Of a stretch of 13,062 nucleotides of DNA, positions 7,678-13,062 are shown in pieces; positions within the stretch are counted from its first letter, which is position 1, and the number at the start of each line of letters is the position of its first letter. Both the position numbers and the translations under genes were made by a program. The DNA comes from an uncultured Caldimonas sp. (lineage in GTDB: Bacteria > Pseudomonadota > Gammaproteobacteria > Burkholderiales > Burkholderiaceae): the NCBI RefSeq assembly GCF_946480305.1, contig NZ_CAMLJQ010000070.1, positions 1 through 13,062 of the forward strand, given 5' to 3'. The notes beneath the pieces were generated by a model that saw only the letters and a list, made by a program, of their open reading frames with translations, made no database searches and had not been told where the DNA came from.

Positions 7678-8652
7678 TCACTCGGGCTCGATGCCCGCCG
7701 CCTTGATGATCCCGCCCCACTTCTTGGTCTCGGCAGACTGGAACTGGGCCAGTCCGTCCGGCGTGGTCGTGAAGGGCTCGGAGCCGCTGGCCTCGAAGAA
7801 GGCCTTGGCCGCAGCGCTCGCCGTGGCGCGCGTCAGCAGTTCGTTCAAGCGCTGCACCACCGGCGCCGGCGTGCCGGCCGGAACGTAGGCCGCGAACCAG
7901 TAACCCATCTCGTAGCCGGGCACGCCGGCTTCCGCGATCGTCGGCACCTGCGGCAGCAGCGGTGTGCGCTTCGACGCGGTCACGCCCAGCGCGCGCAGCT
8001 TGTCGCCCTTGATCTGCGGTACGCCGGTAGACATGTCGGCGAACATCATGTCGATCTGCCCGCCCAGCAGGTCGGTGATCGCGTTCGGGTTGCTCTTGTA
8101 CGGCACGTGCAGGATCTGCACCTTGGCCATCTGCTGGAACAGCTCGCCCGCGGTTCGGCTGGACGAGCTGCCGCTGCCGAACGAGAGCTTGCCCGGGTTC
8201 CTGCGCGCATGCTCGATCACGTCGCGCACCGTCTTGAAGGGCGACTGCGGGTTGACCACCATCACCTGGCCGCCCTTGCCGAGCGCGGTGACGGGCGCGA
8301 AGTCCTTCACCGGGTCGTAGCCGATCTTCTTGTACAGGTGTTCGTTCGCCGCATGCGTGGTGTTGGTGGTGATGAGCACGGTGTAGCCATCGGCTGGTGC
8401 ACGCGCCGCGGCCTGCGCGGCCAGCATGCCGCTCGCGCCCGCCTTGTTTTCGACCACCACCGCCTGCTTCGTTTCGGCGGTGAGCGATTCCCCCAGGGCG
8501 CGCGCCAGCTGATCGGTTGCGCTGCCGGCGGCGAACGGCACGACGAAGGTGACCGGCTTGTCGGGAAAGGCGGAAGCCGCCGTGGCTGTGAAAGCGAACA
8601 ACGCGGCTGCCAAGGCGATGCATCGGCGGCGGCTGAGCGTGTGGGTGGGCAT
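7678..8652 (-). CDS. Tripartite tricarboxylate transporter-type periplasmic solute receptor (Bug family)
   Basis: This 324-residue protein begins with a signal peptide: basic start LSRRRC, hydrophobic core IALAAALFAFTA, probable cleavage after ATAASA. The mature start FPDKPVTFVVPFAAGSATD is the hallmark of the Bug/TctC family. Other family features include NKAGASGMLA, GYTVLITTNTTHA, LHVPYKSN, GGQIDMMFAD and VPTIAEAGVPGYE. Bug proteins bind carboxylates and related small organic molecules in the periplasm, either for TctAB permeases or for sensing. No tctA/tctB lies here, so this is an orphan receptor that would need a permease from elsewhere. AGGAGA 6 bases before the ATG at 8652 supports this start rather than longer in-frame readings. 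It is the third gene of a minus-strand operon, 35 bp after the AtuA-related gene, so its ligand is probably the substrate of that cassette. The ligand itself is unknown. Confidence 0.93.
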   Translation of the reverse strand: MPTHTLSRRRCIALAAALFAFTATAASAFPDKPVTFVVPFAAGSATDQLARALGESLTAETKQAVVVENKAGASGMLAAQAAARAPADGYTVLITTNTTHAANEHLYKKIGYDPVKDFAPVTALGKGGQVMVVNPQSPFKTVRDVIEHARRNPGKLSFGSGSSSSRTAGELFQQMAKVQILHVPYKSNPNAITDLLGGQIDMMFADMSTGVPQIKGDKLRALGVTASKRTPLLPQVPTIAEAGVPGYEMGYWFAAYVPAGTPAPVVQRLNELLTRATASAAAKAFFEASGSEPFTTTPDGLAQFQSAETKKWGGIIKAAGIEPE

Positions 8653-8658
8653 GGCTTG

Positions 8659-8664
8659 TCTCCT
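8659..8664 (-). promoter_or_regulatory. Ribosome binding site of the Bug receptor gene
   Basis: The minus strand reads AGGAGA 6 bases before the ATG at 8652. This rules in the start that gives a clean signal peptide and rules out the long in-frame upstream extension. Confidence 0.8.
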
Positions 8665-8687
8665 GTGGTGTGGGTGATGAGGCGGAT

Positions 8688-9059
8688 TCAGGCGGACTCG
8701 CGCGGGCCAGCCAGCAGTGGCGCCAGCTCGGCCGGCACGTCGACGGGCAGGTCCAGCAGCCAGAAGGCGAGCGACTTGCCGTGCGTGTCGAGGTTGAGCG
8801 CATCGTTGACGCCGCCGTCGAGCACGCCATCGAGCACGAAGTTCATCGCGTGCAGTGGCGGCAGCAGGTAGCGGCGCACGCAGCTCGGCCGGCGGTGGGC
8901 GAAGCGCTCGGCCACGGCAGCCTCGGTGAGCTGCTCCACCAGCACCGGCCAGAGTTCCGGGTGCCAGGCGATGACGCTGATGTTGGAGCGGTCGCCCTTG
9001 TCGCCGGTGCGGCCGTGGGCGAGGCGGTACAGCGGCACGCGCAGGGGTTGAGCGTTCAT
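8688..9059 (-). CDS. Small AtuA-related protein (AtuA-like ferredoxin-fold domain)
   Basis: This 123-residue protein carries RLAHGRTGDKGDRSNISVIA at about residues 12-31, the glycine/aspartate-rich signature of the small domain that accompanies AtuA/DUF1446 proteins. LPPLHAMNFVLDGVLDGGV and the C-terminal DTHGKSLAFWLLDLPVDVP also fit it. From memory, longer AtuA homologues carry this domain at the C-terminus of one chain; here it is a separate gene. No enzymatic activity is established from sequence, and it probably acts in complex with the neighbouring AtuA-family protein. The ATG at 9059 overlaps the stop of the upstream gene (ATGA) and is preceded by AAGGGAG at a 6-base spacing, so translational coupling is likely. 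An in-frame reading extends far upstream within the AtuA-family gene but has no family similarity I recognise. Confidence 0.85.
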   Translation of the reverse strand: MNAQPLRVPLYRLAHGRTGDKGDRSNISVIAWHPELWPVLVEQLTEAAVAERFAHRRPSCVRRYLLPPLHAMNFVLDGVLDGGVNDALNLDTHGKSLAFWLLDLPVDVPAELAPLLAGPRESA

Positions 9060-10420
9060 GCGGCGCTCCCTTCGTCGACCATCTGAAAACTCGCCGGCAC
9101 CGCCTCGCGCGGCACCAGGCATGAAGCGATGCCCAGGCGGGGCCGCAGCGAGGTGCGCACGCCACCGCCGCCCGCCGGGCCGCAGGTGTAGAGCGCCGTC
9201 ACTTCGCGCGTCAGCGCTTCGGCGGCACCACGCTCGGCATGGTTGAGCGCGACGCGCAGGCGCACGTCGCGCACATCGCCTTGCGGCTGCGACGACCACC
9301 ACCGACCTTCGTCGTCCGCGAACACGCTGGCCACGCCGATGAGATCAAAACGCAGCAGACCCAGGCCTGCGAGCCGCTGGCGCAGGATGTCTGCCGCCAG
9401 CCGCGCCCGCGCTTGCGCGCGCGGGCCGGCATAGGAGATCTCGCCCTCGGCGAGCCAGCCGTTCTCGAAGCAGGCGTTGACCTTGAGTTGCTCGGGTCGC
9501 GCATGGCCGCGCACACCGGTGAGCCGGACGCGGTCGGGCCCTTCGGCCACCACACGGGCCTGGGTGAGATCGGCCACCACGTCGGGTGTCAGGTAGGCGG
9601 CGGGATCGTGCACCTCGTAGAGAAGCTGCTCCTTCACCGTGCGCTCGTCGACGCGCCCGCCGGTGCCCGGCGGCTTGGTGATGACGCAGCCGCCGTCCGG
9701 CTCGATCTCGGCGATCGGGTAGCCCACCGTGGCCAGGTCGGGCACGTCTTTGTAGCCCGGGTCTGCGAAGTAGCCTCCGGTGACCTGTGCGCCGCATTCG
9801 AGCAGGTGGCCGGCCATCGTGGCGCCGGCGATGCGATCCCAATCGTCCGCAGCCCACCCGTAGTGGGCCAGTGCCGGGCCCACGGTGAGCGAGGGGTCGG
9901 CCACGCGACCGGCCACCACGATCTCGGCCCCGGCCCGCAGCGCATCGGCAATGGCCTCGGCGCCCAGGTAGGCATTCGCGCTGACGATCGGCGCACGCGG
10001 GGCCGCATCGCCGAGCGCCTGCACCAGCATCCCCCGGTGCGCCTCGTCGCCGAGGTCGTCGCCGCGCACCACGGCGATGCGCGGCCTGCGCAGCCCCAAT
10101 TCGCGCGCCAGCGCCTGGATACGCCGCGCCGCGCCGAGCGGATGCGCCGCGCCGAGGTTGCTGACGATGCGGATGCCCGCCTCGAGGCAGGTGCCCAGCA
10201 CCGGGCGCAGCATCAGGTCGAGCAGCGGCTCGTAGCCCGCATCGGCGCGCTCGCGGCGGGCGAGTTGGGCCAGGGCCAGCGTGCGTTCGGCCAGCGTCTC
10301 GAAGATCAGCACGGCCGGGCCGCCGCTGGCAGCGAGAGCCTGCACGACGGGGCCGGCTGCATCGATACGGTCGCCCGAGAAACCGGCCGCCGAGCCGACG
10401 CGCAACAGGGGTGGGGTCAT
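9056..10420 (-). CDS. AtuA-family (DUF1446) protein
   Basis: This 454-residue protein has the conserved blocks of the acyclic-terpene-utilisation AtuA/DUF1446 family: RVGSAAGFSGDR at the N-terminus, SNLGAAHPLGA, ANAYLGAEAI, VAGRVADPSLTVGPA, GHLLECGAQVTGGYFADPG, VITKPPGTGGRV and CGPAGGGGVR near the C-terminus. AtuA is encoded in the citronellol/geraniol catabolic cluster of Pseudomonas, but its reaction is not firmly known and most homologues lie in other contexts. No terpene genes (acyl-CoA carboxylase, AtuC/F-like) are here, so a terpene role is not supported. The operon with a small AtuA-related protein and a Bug receptor suggests catabolism of an imported organic acid. The ATG at 10420 gives the family N-terminus. 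A longer reading to 10486 would overlap the divergent regulator start and adds no recognisable sequence. No clear Shine-Dalgarno precedes 10420. Confidence 0.9.
   Translation of the reverse strand: MTPPLLRVGSAAGFSGDRIDAAGPVVQALAASGGPAVLIFETLAERTLALAQLARRERADAGYEPLLDLMLRPVLGTCLEAGIRIVSNLGAAHPLGAARRIQALARELGLRRPRIAVVRGDDLGDEAHRGMLVQALGDAAPRAPIVSANAYLGAEAIADALRAGAEIVVAGRVADPSLTVGPALAHYGWAADDWDRIAGATMAGHLLECGAQVTGGYFADPGYKDVPDLATVGYPIAEIEPDGGCVITKPPGTGGRVDERTVKEQLLYEVHDPAAYLTPDVVADLTQARVVAEGPDRVRLTGVRGHARPEQLKVNACFENGWLAEGEISYAGPRAQARARLAADILRQRLAGLGLLRFDLIGVASVFADDEGRWWSSQPQGDVRDVRLRVALNHAERGAAEALTREVTALYTCGPAGGGGVRTSLRPRLGIASCLVPREAVPASFQMVDEGSAA
9066..9072 (-). promoter_or_regulatory. Ribosome binding site of the small AtuA-related gene
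   Basis: AAGGGAG on the minus strand, 6 bases before the ATG at 9059 and inside the last codons of the AtuA-family gene, fixes the start and supports coupled translation. Confidence 0.75.
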
Positions 10421-10484
10421 GCAGCCGACTGTAGGGGCCGGTGTTTGATCTGTGAAATCGGAAGTTGAGATAGATTCATCCGCC
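10421..10484. promoter_or_regulatory. Divergent promoter/operator region, AtuA operon and lysR
   Basis: This 64-bp gap separates two divergent starts and must hold both promoters unless transcription starts inside a gene. It is locally AT-rich at 10444-10478. Two short T-N11-A-like dyads are visible, GAT-N7-ATC at 10447-10459 and TGA-N7-TCA at 10466-10478. Both are too short to assign firmly. No convincing pair of promoter hexamers was found. Confidence 0.35.
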
Positions 10485-11420
10485 ATGCAAATGAATCTCT
10501 CGACGCGCCAGTTGCGGGCGTTTCTTCACCTGGCCGAGCAGCGCAGCTTCACGCGCGCCGCCGCGCTGTCGTATCTGTCGCAGCCGGCATTCAGTGCGCT
10601 GATCCGCTCGCTGGAAGACGAACTCGGCGCCCGCCTGTTCGACCGCACCACCCGCAGCGTGGAGCTCACCGCCGAGGGCCGCGCCTTCGAAGCCTCCGCA
10701 CGGCGCGTGCTGCGTGAGGCCGAGGAGGCACTCGCCGACGTGCGCGAACTGGCGGCCCGCCAGCGCGGGCGCGTGTCGCTCGCGGTGCTGCCGGCGCTGG
10801 CCGCCGGTTGGTTGCCCGAGGTGCTGGCGCGTTTTCATGCGCAGTGGCCGGGCATCCAGCTCGACGTGGCCGACGTGCTGTCGGAAGACTGTATCGAGCG
10901 GGTGCGCAGTGGCCACGCCGACCTCGCCCTGGCGGCCACGCGCGCCGACACGCCCGAGCTGCGCGCCGAGCTGTTCTGCACCGACGACTTCCACCTGGTG
11001 TGCCGACGCGATCACCCACTTGTGAAGCAGGCAACGGTGAAGCTGTCCGACCTGGCCGCACACCCGATGATTCAGCTCGCGCGCTCCAGCAGCGTGCGCC
11101 AGTACGTGGAGGCGGCCGTGCACCCGCTGCAGCTCCACACGATGATGGAGCTGGACCAGCTCAGCACCGTGGCCGGCATGGTGCGTGCCGGCCTCGGCGT
11201 GAGCGTGGTGCCGGCGCTCGCGCTGTTCCACTTCAGGCATGCCGAACTGGTGACGCGGCCGTTGGCGGCACGCAGCCTGCGGCGACAGATCTTTCTCGTG
11301 CGCCGGCGCGACCGCGGGCTCTCGGTGGCCGCACAAGGCATGTATGAGCATCTGATGGCGATGCGACCCGACCTGCCCATGAACAAGCGCCACGCCAACA
11401 AGCGGGCGACCCAGCGCTAG
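10485..11420 (+). CDS. LysR-family transcriptional regulator, divergent from AtuA operon
   Basis: This 311-residue LysR protein has its winged helix-turn-helix in about the first 65 residues (LSTRQLRAFLHLAEQRSFTR, AALSYLSQPAFSALIRSLED, wing FDRTTRSVELTAEG). The linker helix follows, and the substrate-binding-like effector domain runs from about 92 to 300. The effector domain resembles regulators such as CynR/CbbR in layout, but the inducer cannot be read. Position and orientation make the minus-strand AtuA/Bug operon the likely target, with the imported substrate or a catabolite as inducer. The ATG at 10485 is chosen. ATG 10491 is only two codons later and equally plausible, and a GTG at 10452 would add 11 residues with no family similarity. 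The last dozen or so residues are strikingly basic (MNKRHANKRATQR), which is unusual for the family and may be a tail extension. Confidence 0.92.
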   Translation: MQMNLSTRQLRAFLHLAEQRSFTRAAALSYLSQPAFSALIRSLEDELGARLFDRTTRSVELTAEGRAFEASARRVLREAEEALADVRELAARQRGRVSLAVLPALAAGWLPEVLARFHAQWPGIQLDVADVLSEDCIERVRSGHADLALAATRADTPELRAELFCTDDFHLVCRRDHPLVKQATVKLSDLAAHPMIQLARSSSVRQYVEAAVHPLQLHTMMELDQLSTVAGMVRAGLGVSVVPALALFHFRHAELVTRPLAARSLRRQIFLVRRRDRGLSVAAQGMYEHLMAMRPDLPMNKRHANKRATQR

Positions 11421-11476
11421 CCGGCCATCCTGCGGTCAACTCAAGACGCTCGTCGTCAGCCGCGTTGCCTCCACGT

Positions 11477-12403
11477 TCAGGCGGACACGTGGCGGGCCTT
11501 GAGCCCATGCTCAACCATCAGCTCGTCCACCCAGCCGATGAACGCCCGCAGCTTCGCGCTCATGTGCCGCCGGGGCGGAAGCACCACGTACATCGGCATC
11601 GGGTCGATGTGCCAGCCGTCGAACAGAGGCACCAGTTCACCCCTCGCCGCATGCCCGCGGGCCATGTAGTGCGGCAGGCAGAGAATGCCCATGCCCCAGA
11701 GGCCGGCACCCAGGTAGGCGTTGCCGTCGTCGAGCGCTACCGCGTAGCGGCCCTGGATCTCGACGCGCTCGCCGTCGTGCTGCATCACGATCGGCATCGC
11801 CTTGCCGTGGCGCGTGCTGAGGAAACCGACGATGCGGTGGTGCGTGTCGTCCAGCTCGCGCGGGTGCGCCGGCATGCCGGCGCGCTCGAGATACCGCGGC
11901 GACGCATACACACCCAGGCCCAGCTCGCCGACGCGCCGCGCGACCAGCGAGGAATCGGGCAGTTCACCGCCCCGCAGCACGCAGTCCACGTTGTCGCCGA
12001 TCACGTCCACCATGCGGTCGCTCACGCCCAGGTCGAGCTGGATCTCGGGATAGCGCGCATGGAACGCCGGCAGAGCCGGCACCAGGATCATCAGCGCAAA
12101 GGGGCTGGGCACGTCGACCCGCAAGCGCCCTTTCGGTGCCGCCGACGCCCGCAACAGGCTGGCATCTGCGTCTTCCAGATCGGCCAGCACCCGCACCACG
12201 CGCTCGTAGTACGCGGCCCCCTCGGCGGTGAGGCGGACCTGCCGCGTGGTGCGGTTCAGCAGCTTCACGCGCAGGCGCGCTTCCAGTTGCTGCACCAGCT
12301 GGGTCATGGTGGTCTTGCTCAGGTGGAGAGTTTGCGCGGCCTTGGTGAAACTGCCCGCCTCCACCACGCGCGCAAAGGCCTGCAATGCATCGAAACGGTC
12401 CAA
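11477..12403 (-). CDS. LysR-family transcriptional regulator, divergent from RidA-like gene, probable TTG start
   Basis: This 308-residue LysR protein starts MDRFDALQAFARVVEAGSFT when read from the TTG at 12403. That is the canonical N-terminus of the large LysR subgroup with one regulator per divergent target, and GGGAG lies 7 bases upstream. A further TTG at 12445 would add 14 residues without family similarity, and no ATG is available near either. The HTH (KAAQTLHLSKTTMTQLVQQLE) and wing (LLNRTTRQVRLTAEGAAYYE) are intact. The effector domain runs from about 88 on, ending HGLKARHVSA. The target is probably the RidA-like gene starting at 12569; a candidate operator lies between them. The gene is convergent with the second LysR gene (56 bp apart, no hairpin with a T-tract seen between them). 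Confidence 0.92.
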   Translation of the reverse strand: MDRFDALQAFARVVEAGSFTKAAQTLHLSKTTMTQLVQQLEARLRVKLLNRTTRQVRLTAEGAAYYERVVRVLADLEDADASLLRASAAPKGRLRVDVPSPFALMILVPALPAFHARYPEIQLDLGVSDRMVDVIGDNVDCVLRGGELPDSSLVARRVGELGLGVYASPRYLERAGMPAHPRELDDTHHRIVGFLSTRHGKAMPIVMQHDGERVEIQGRYAVALDDGNAYLGAGLWGMGILCLPHYMARGHAARGELVPLFDGWHIDPMPMYVVLPPRRHMSAKLRAFIGWVDELMVEHGLKARHVSA

Positions 12404-12430
12404 GGGTCGGCTCCCGCGGCGGAAAGGATT

Positions 12431-12471
12431 GTTTGGCCACTGCAAACAGTCATTGTGCGGCTGGCCTGTTT
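12431..12471. promoter_or_regulatory. Candidate LysR operator in the lysR/ridA-like intergenic region
   Basis: GTTTG (12431-12435) and CAAAC (12443-12447) form a perfect dyad with a 7-bp centre, containing the T-N11-A pattern. AAACAG (12444-12449) and CTGTTT (12466-12471) form a second perfect dyad that shares half of the first. The array ends at the predicted -35 of the RidA-like gene, and the first dyad is centred at 12439, about 65 bp before the predicted transcription start. This is the normal position of a LysR recognition site. Confidence 0.5.
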
Positions 12472-12497
12472 ATCCGCACGGGCGCGGCTCCTAGAGT
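12469..12497 (+). promoter_or_regulatory. Candidate promoter of the RidA-like gene
   Basis: TTTATC (12469-12474) and TAGAGT (12492-12497) are 17 bp apart, matching 3 and 4 of 6 sigma-70 positions. The weak -35 next to a palindrome suits activator-dependent transcription. The predicted start is near 12504. Confidence 0.4.
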
Positions 12498-12555
12498 CCC
12501 TGCATCGCGCCTGGCCCAAGGCCGGCGCGACACCCTCGCCCCCCCCCAACCCTTC

Positions 12556-12562
12556 AAGGAAG
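12556..12562 (+). promoter_or_regulatory. Ribosome binding site of the RidA-like gene
   Basis: AAGGAAG ends 6 bases before the ATG at 12569 and supports this start. A run of nine C (12539-12547) lies just upstream in the predicted leader. Confidence 0.75.
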
Positions 12563-12568
12563 TGACGC

Positions 12569-12973
12569 ATGTCCGCACGTGATGTTGTGTTTCCGCCGGA
12601 GCGCCAGGCGCTGTACGAGATCAACCGCTACTCCCCGGCCATCCGCTCGAACGGCTTTTTGTTCGTCTCCGGCCAGGTGGGCAGTCGCCCCGATGGCACG
12701 CCCGAGCCCGACCTGGACGCACAAGTCCGACTTGCGTTCGCCAACCTCGACGCCATCCTCAAAGCGGCCGGCTGCAACTTCGGCGACGTGGTCGACGTGA
12801 CCGTGTTCATGATCGACCCCGAAGGGAAGTTCGAGCAGATCAGGCAGGCGTTCTCGGACTGCTGGGGTGACGCACCCTACCCCACGCTCACCGGCATCGG
12901 GGTGACGTGGCTCTACGGCTACCAATTCGAGATCAAGGTGATCGCGAAGTTGCCAGAACCGGCCGTTGCCTGA
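12569..12973 (+). CDS. RidA/YjgF/YER057c-family protein lacking the canonical catalytic arginine
   Basis: This 134-residue protein has the RidA fold signature: RYSPAIRSNGFLFVSGQVGS at 20-39, a helix AQVRLAFANLDAILKAAG at 51-68, DVVDVTVFMID at 73-83, and the C-terminal strand FEIKVIAKLPE. RidA proper hydrolyses reactive enamine/imine intermediates using an arginine in the motif P-A-R-S (Arg105 in E. coli). Aligned by eye, the same place here reads YPTLTGIGV, putting Leu107 where the arginine should be. It therefore probably belongs to one of the Rid subfamilies without that activity, which often sit beside catabolic genes. It is likely a cytosolic trimer. A LysR gene lies divergent, with a palindrome and promoter between them, so expression is probably inducer-dependent. 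No catabolic partner gene follows: the next feature is a terminator. Family membership is firm; function is unknown. Confidence 0.92.
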   Translation: MSARDVVFPPERQALYEINRYSPAIRSNGFLFVSGQVGSRPDGTPEPDLDAQVRLAFANLDAILKAAGCNFGDVVDVTVFMIDPEGKFEQIRQAFSDCWGDAPYPTLTGIGVTWLYGYQFEIKVIAKLPEPAVA

Positions 12974-12976
12974 CGG

Positions 12977-13014
12977 AAAGAAAAAACCCTGGAGAGCAGG
13001 GCTCTCCAGGGTTT
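12977..13014 (-). terminator. Strong intrinsic terminator, mainly for the minus-strand RNA gene at the window edge
   Basis: AAACCCTGGAGAGC (12984-12997) and GCTCTCCAGGGTTT (13001-13014) form a perfect 14-bp stem with a 3-base loop. On the minus strand the stem is followed by TTTTTTCTTT (complement of 12977-12986), the classical U-tract, so it should stop transcription arriving from the right. For the + strand RidA-like gene, which ends 10 bases before the stem, only a short TTT follows, so termination there may be weaker but is plausible. Confidence 0.85.
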
Positions 13015-13020
13015 CCGGTC

Positions 13021-13040
13021 GTCCACGGAAGGTCGTGGAC
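13021..13040. other. Short hairpin between terminator and RNA 3' end
   Basis: GTCCACG (13021-13027) and CGTGGAC (13034-13040) are perfect 7-bp arms around a 6-base loop. On the minus strand this hairpin lies 8 bases beyond the CCA end at 13049. It may be part of the 3' trailer of the precursor RNA, removed during maturation. Confidence 0.4.
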
Positions 13041-13048
13041 TGGTGTGA

Positions 13049-13062
13049 TGGTGGAGCCGGCG
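13049..13062 (-). ncRNA. ssrA: 3' end of a tRNA-like RNA with encoded CCA, probably tmRNA (partial)
   Basis: The minus strand reads CGCCGGCTCCACCA, which ends in discriminator A plus CCA. The acceptor strand CGGCTCC would pair with a 5' GGGGCCG, placing a G3-U70 wobble pair as in alanine-charged RNAs. E. coli tmRNA ends in CGC, CAGCTCC, ACCA at the same positions, differing by one base, and from memory betaproteobacterial tmRNAs begin GGGGCCG. A tRNA-Ala is the alternative; its T-stem usually differs just before the acceptor. A hairpin and a strong minus-strand terminator follow, fitting a stable RNA gene. Only 14 bases are visible, so identity is provisional. Confidence 0.5.

Noticed and set aside
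7633..8871. 412-codon + strand reading frame opposite the Bug receptor gene
   Set aside because: It is antisense to a receptor gene with signal peptide, ribosome binding site and family motifs; its composition is that of a shadow frame.
9239..10468. 409-codon + strand reading frame opposite the AtuA-family gene
   Set aside because: His/Arg/Gly-rich with no domain; the opposite strand encodes a convincing DUF1446 protein.
11465..12565. 366-codon + strand reading frame opposite the third LysR gene
   Set aside because: Antisense shadow with no domain, running into the intergenic regulatory region.
1..13062. CRISPR arrays, insertion sequences, long direct repeats
   Set aside because: No regularly spaced repeats, transposase motifs or terminal inverted repeats were seen by eye on either strand.

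Overview
The window is high-GC, gene-dense bacterial chromosome, most likely from a betaproteobacterium of the order Burkholderiales. This is inferred from a Bug-type tripartite-tricarboxylate solute receptor beside an AtuA-type cassette, several divergent LysR regulator/target pairs, and codon use strongly biased to G/C at third positions. No mobile element, integrase, transposase or CRISPR array was seen. No stretch longer than about 300 bases lacks a gene; the largest gap is 165 bp, between the third LysR gene and the RidA-like gene.

Region 1 (1-5800, + strand) is a tight three-gene operon. It holds a very large AAA+ ATPase whose 5' end lies outside the window, a single-HKD phospholipase D/nuclease-fold protein starting inside the ATPase stop codon (ATGA overlap), and, 12 bp further on, a small CorA-like membrane protein with an intact GMN motif. 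The combination of ATPase, HKD enzyme and GMN membrane protein does not match a pathway I can name. It is the best candidate here for a poorly described system.

Region 2 (5815-7611) is a LysR regulator divergent from a classical short-chain dehydrogenase/reductase, with a near-perfect inverted repeat next to the regulator start.

Region 3 (7678-11420) is a minus-strand operon. It encodes an AtuA/DUF1446-family protein, a small AtuA-related protein (4-bp overlap) and a periplasmic Bug-type solute receptor, and it is divergent from a second LysR regulator. It probably serves uptake and catabolism of an organic acid or similar carbon source. No membrane permease (TctA/TctB) is present locally.

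Region 4 (11477-12973) is a third LysR regulator, read from a probable TTG start, divergent from a RidA/YjgF-fold protein that lacks the usual catalytic arginine. The intergenic region has a promoter-like pair of hexamers and a palindrome centred about 65 bp before the predicted transcription start, the usual LysR arrangement.

Region 5 (12974-13062) holds a perfect 14-bp stem with an A-tract, a second hairpin, and, at the very edge, 14 bases that read on the minus strand as a tRNA-like 3' end with CCA. The best fit is the 3' end of tmRNA (ssrA); tRNA-Ala is the alternative. The strong hairpin is then its terminator, possibly shared with the RidA-like gene.
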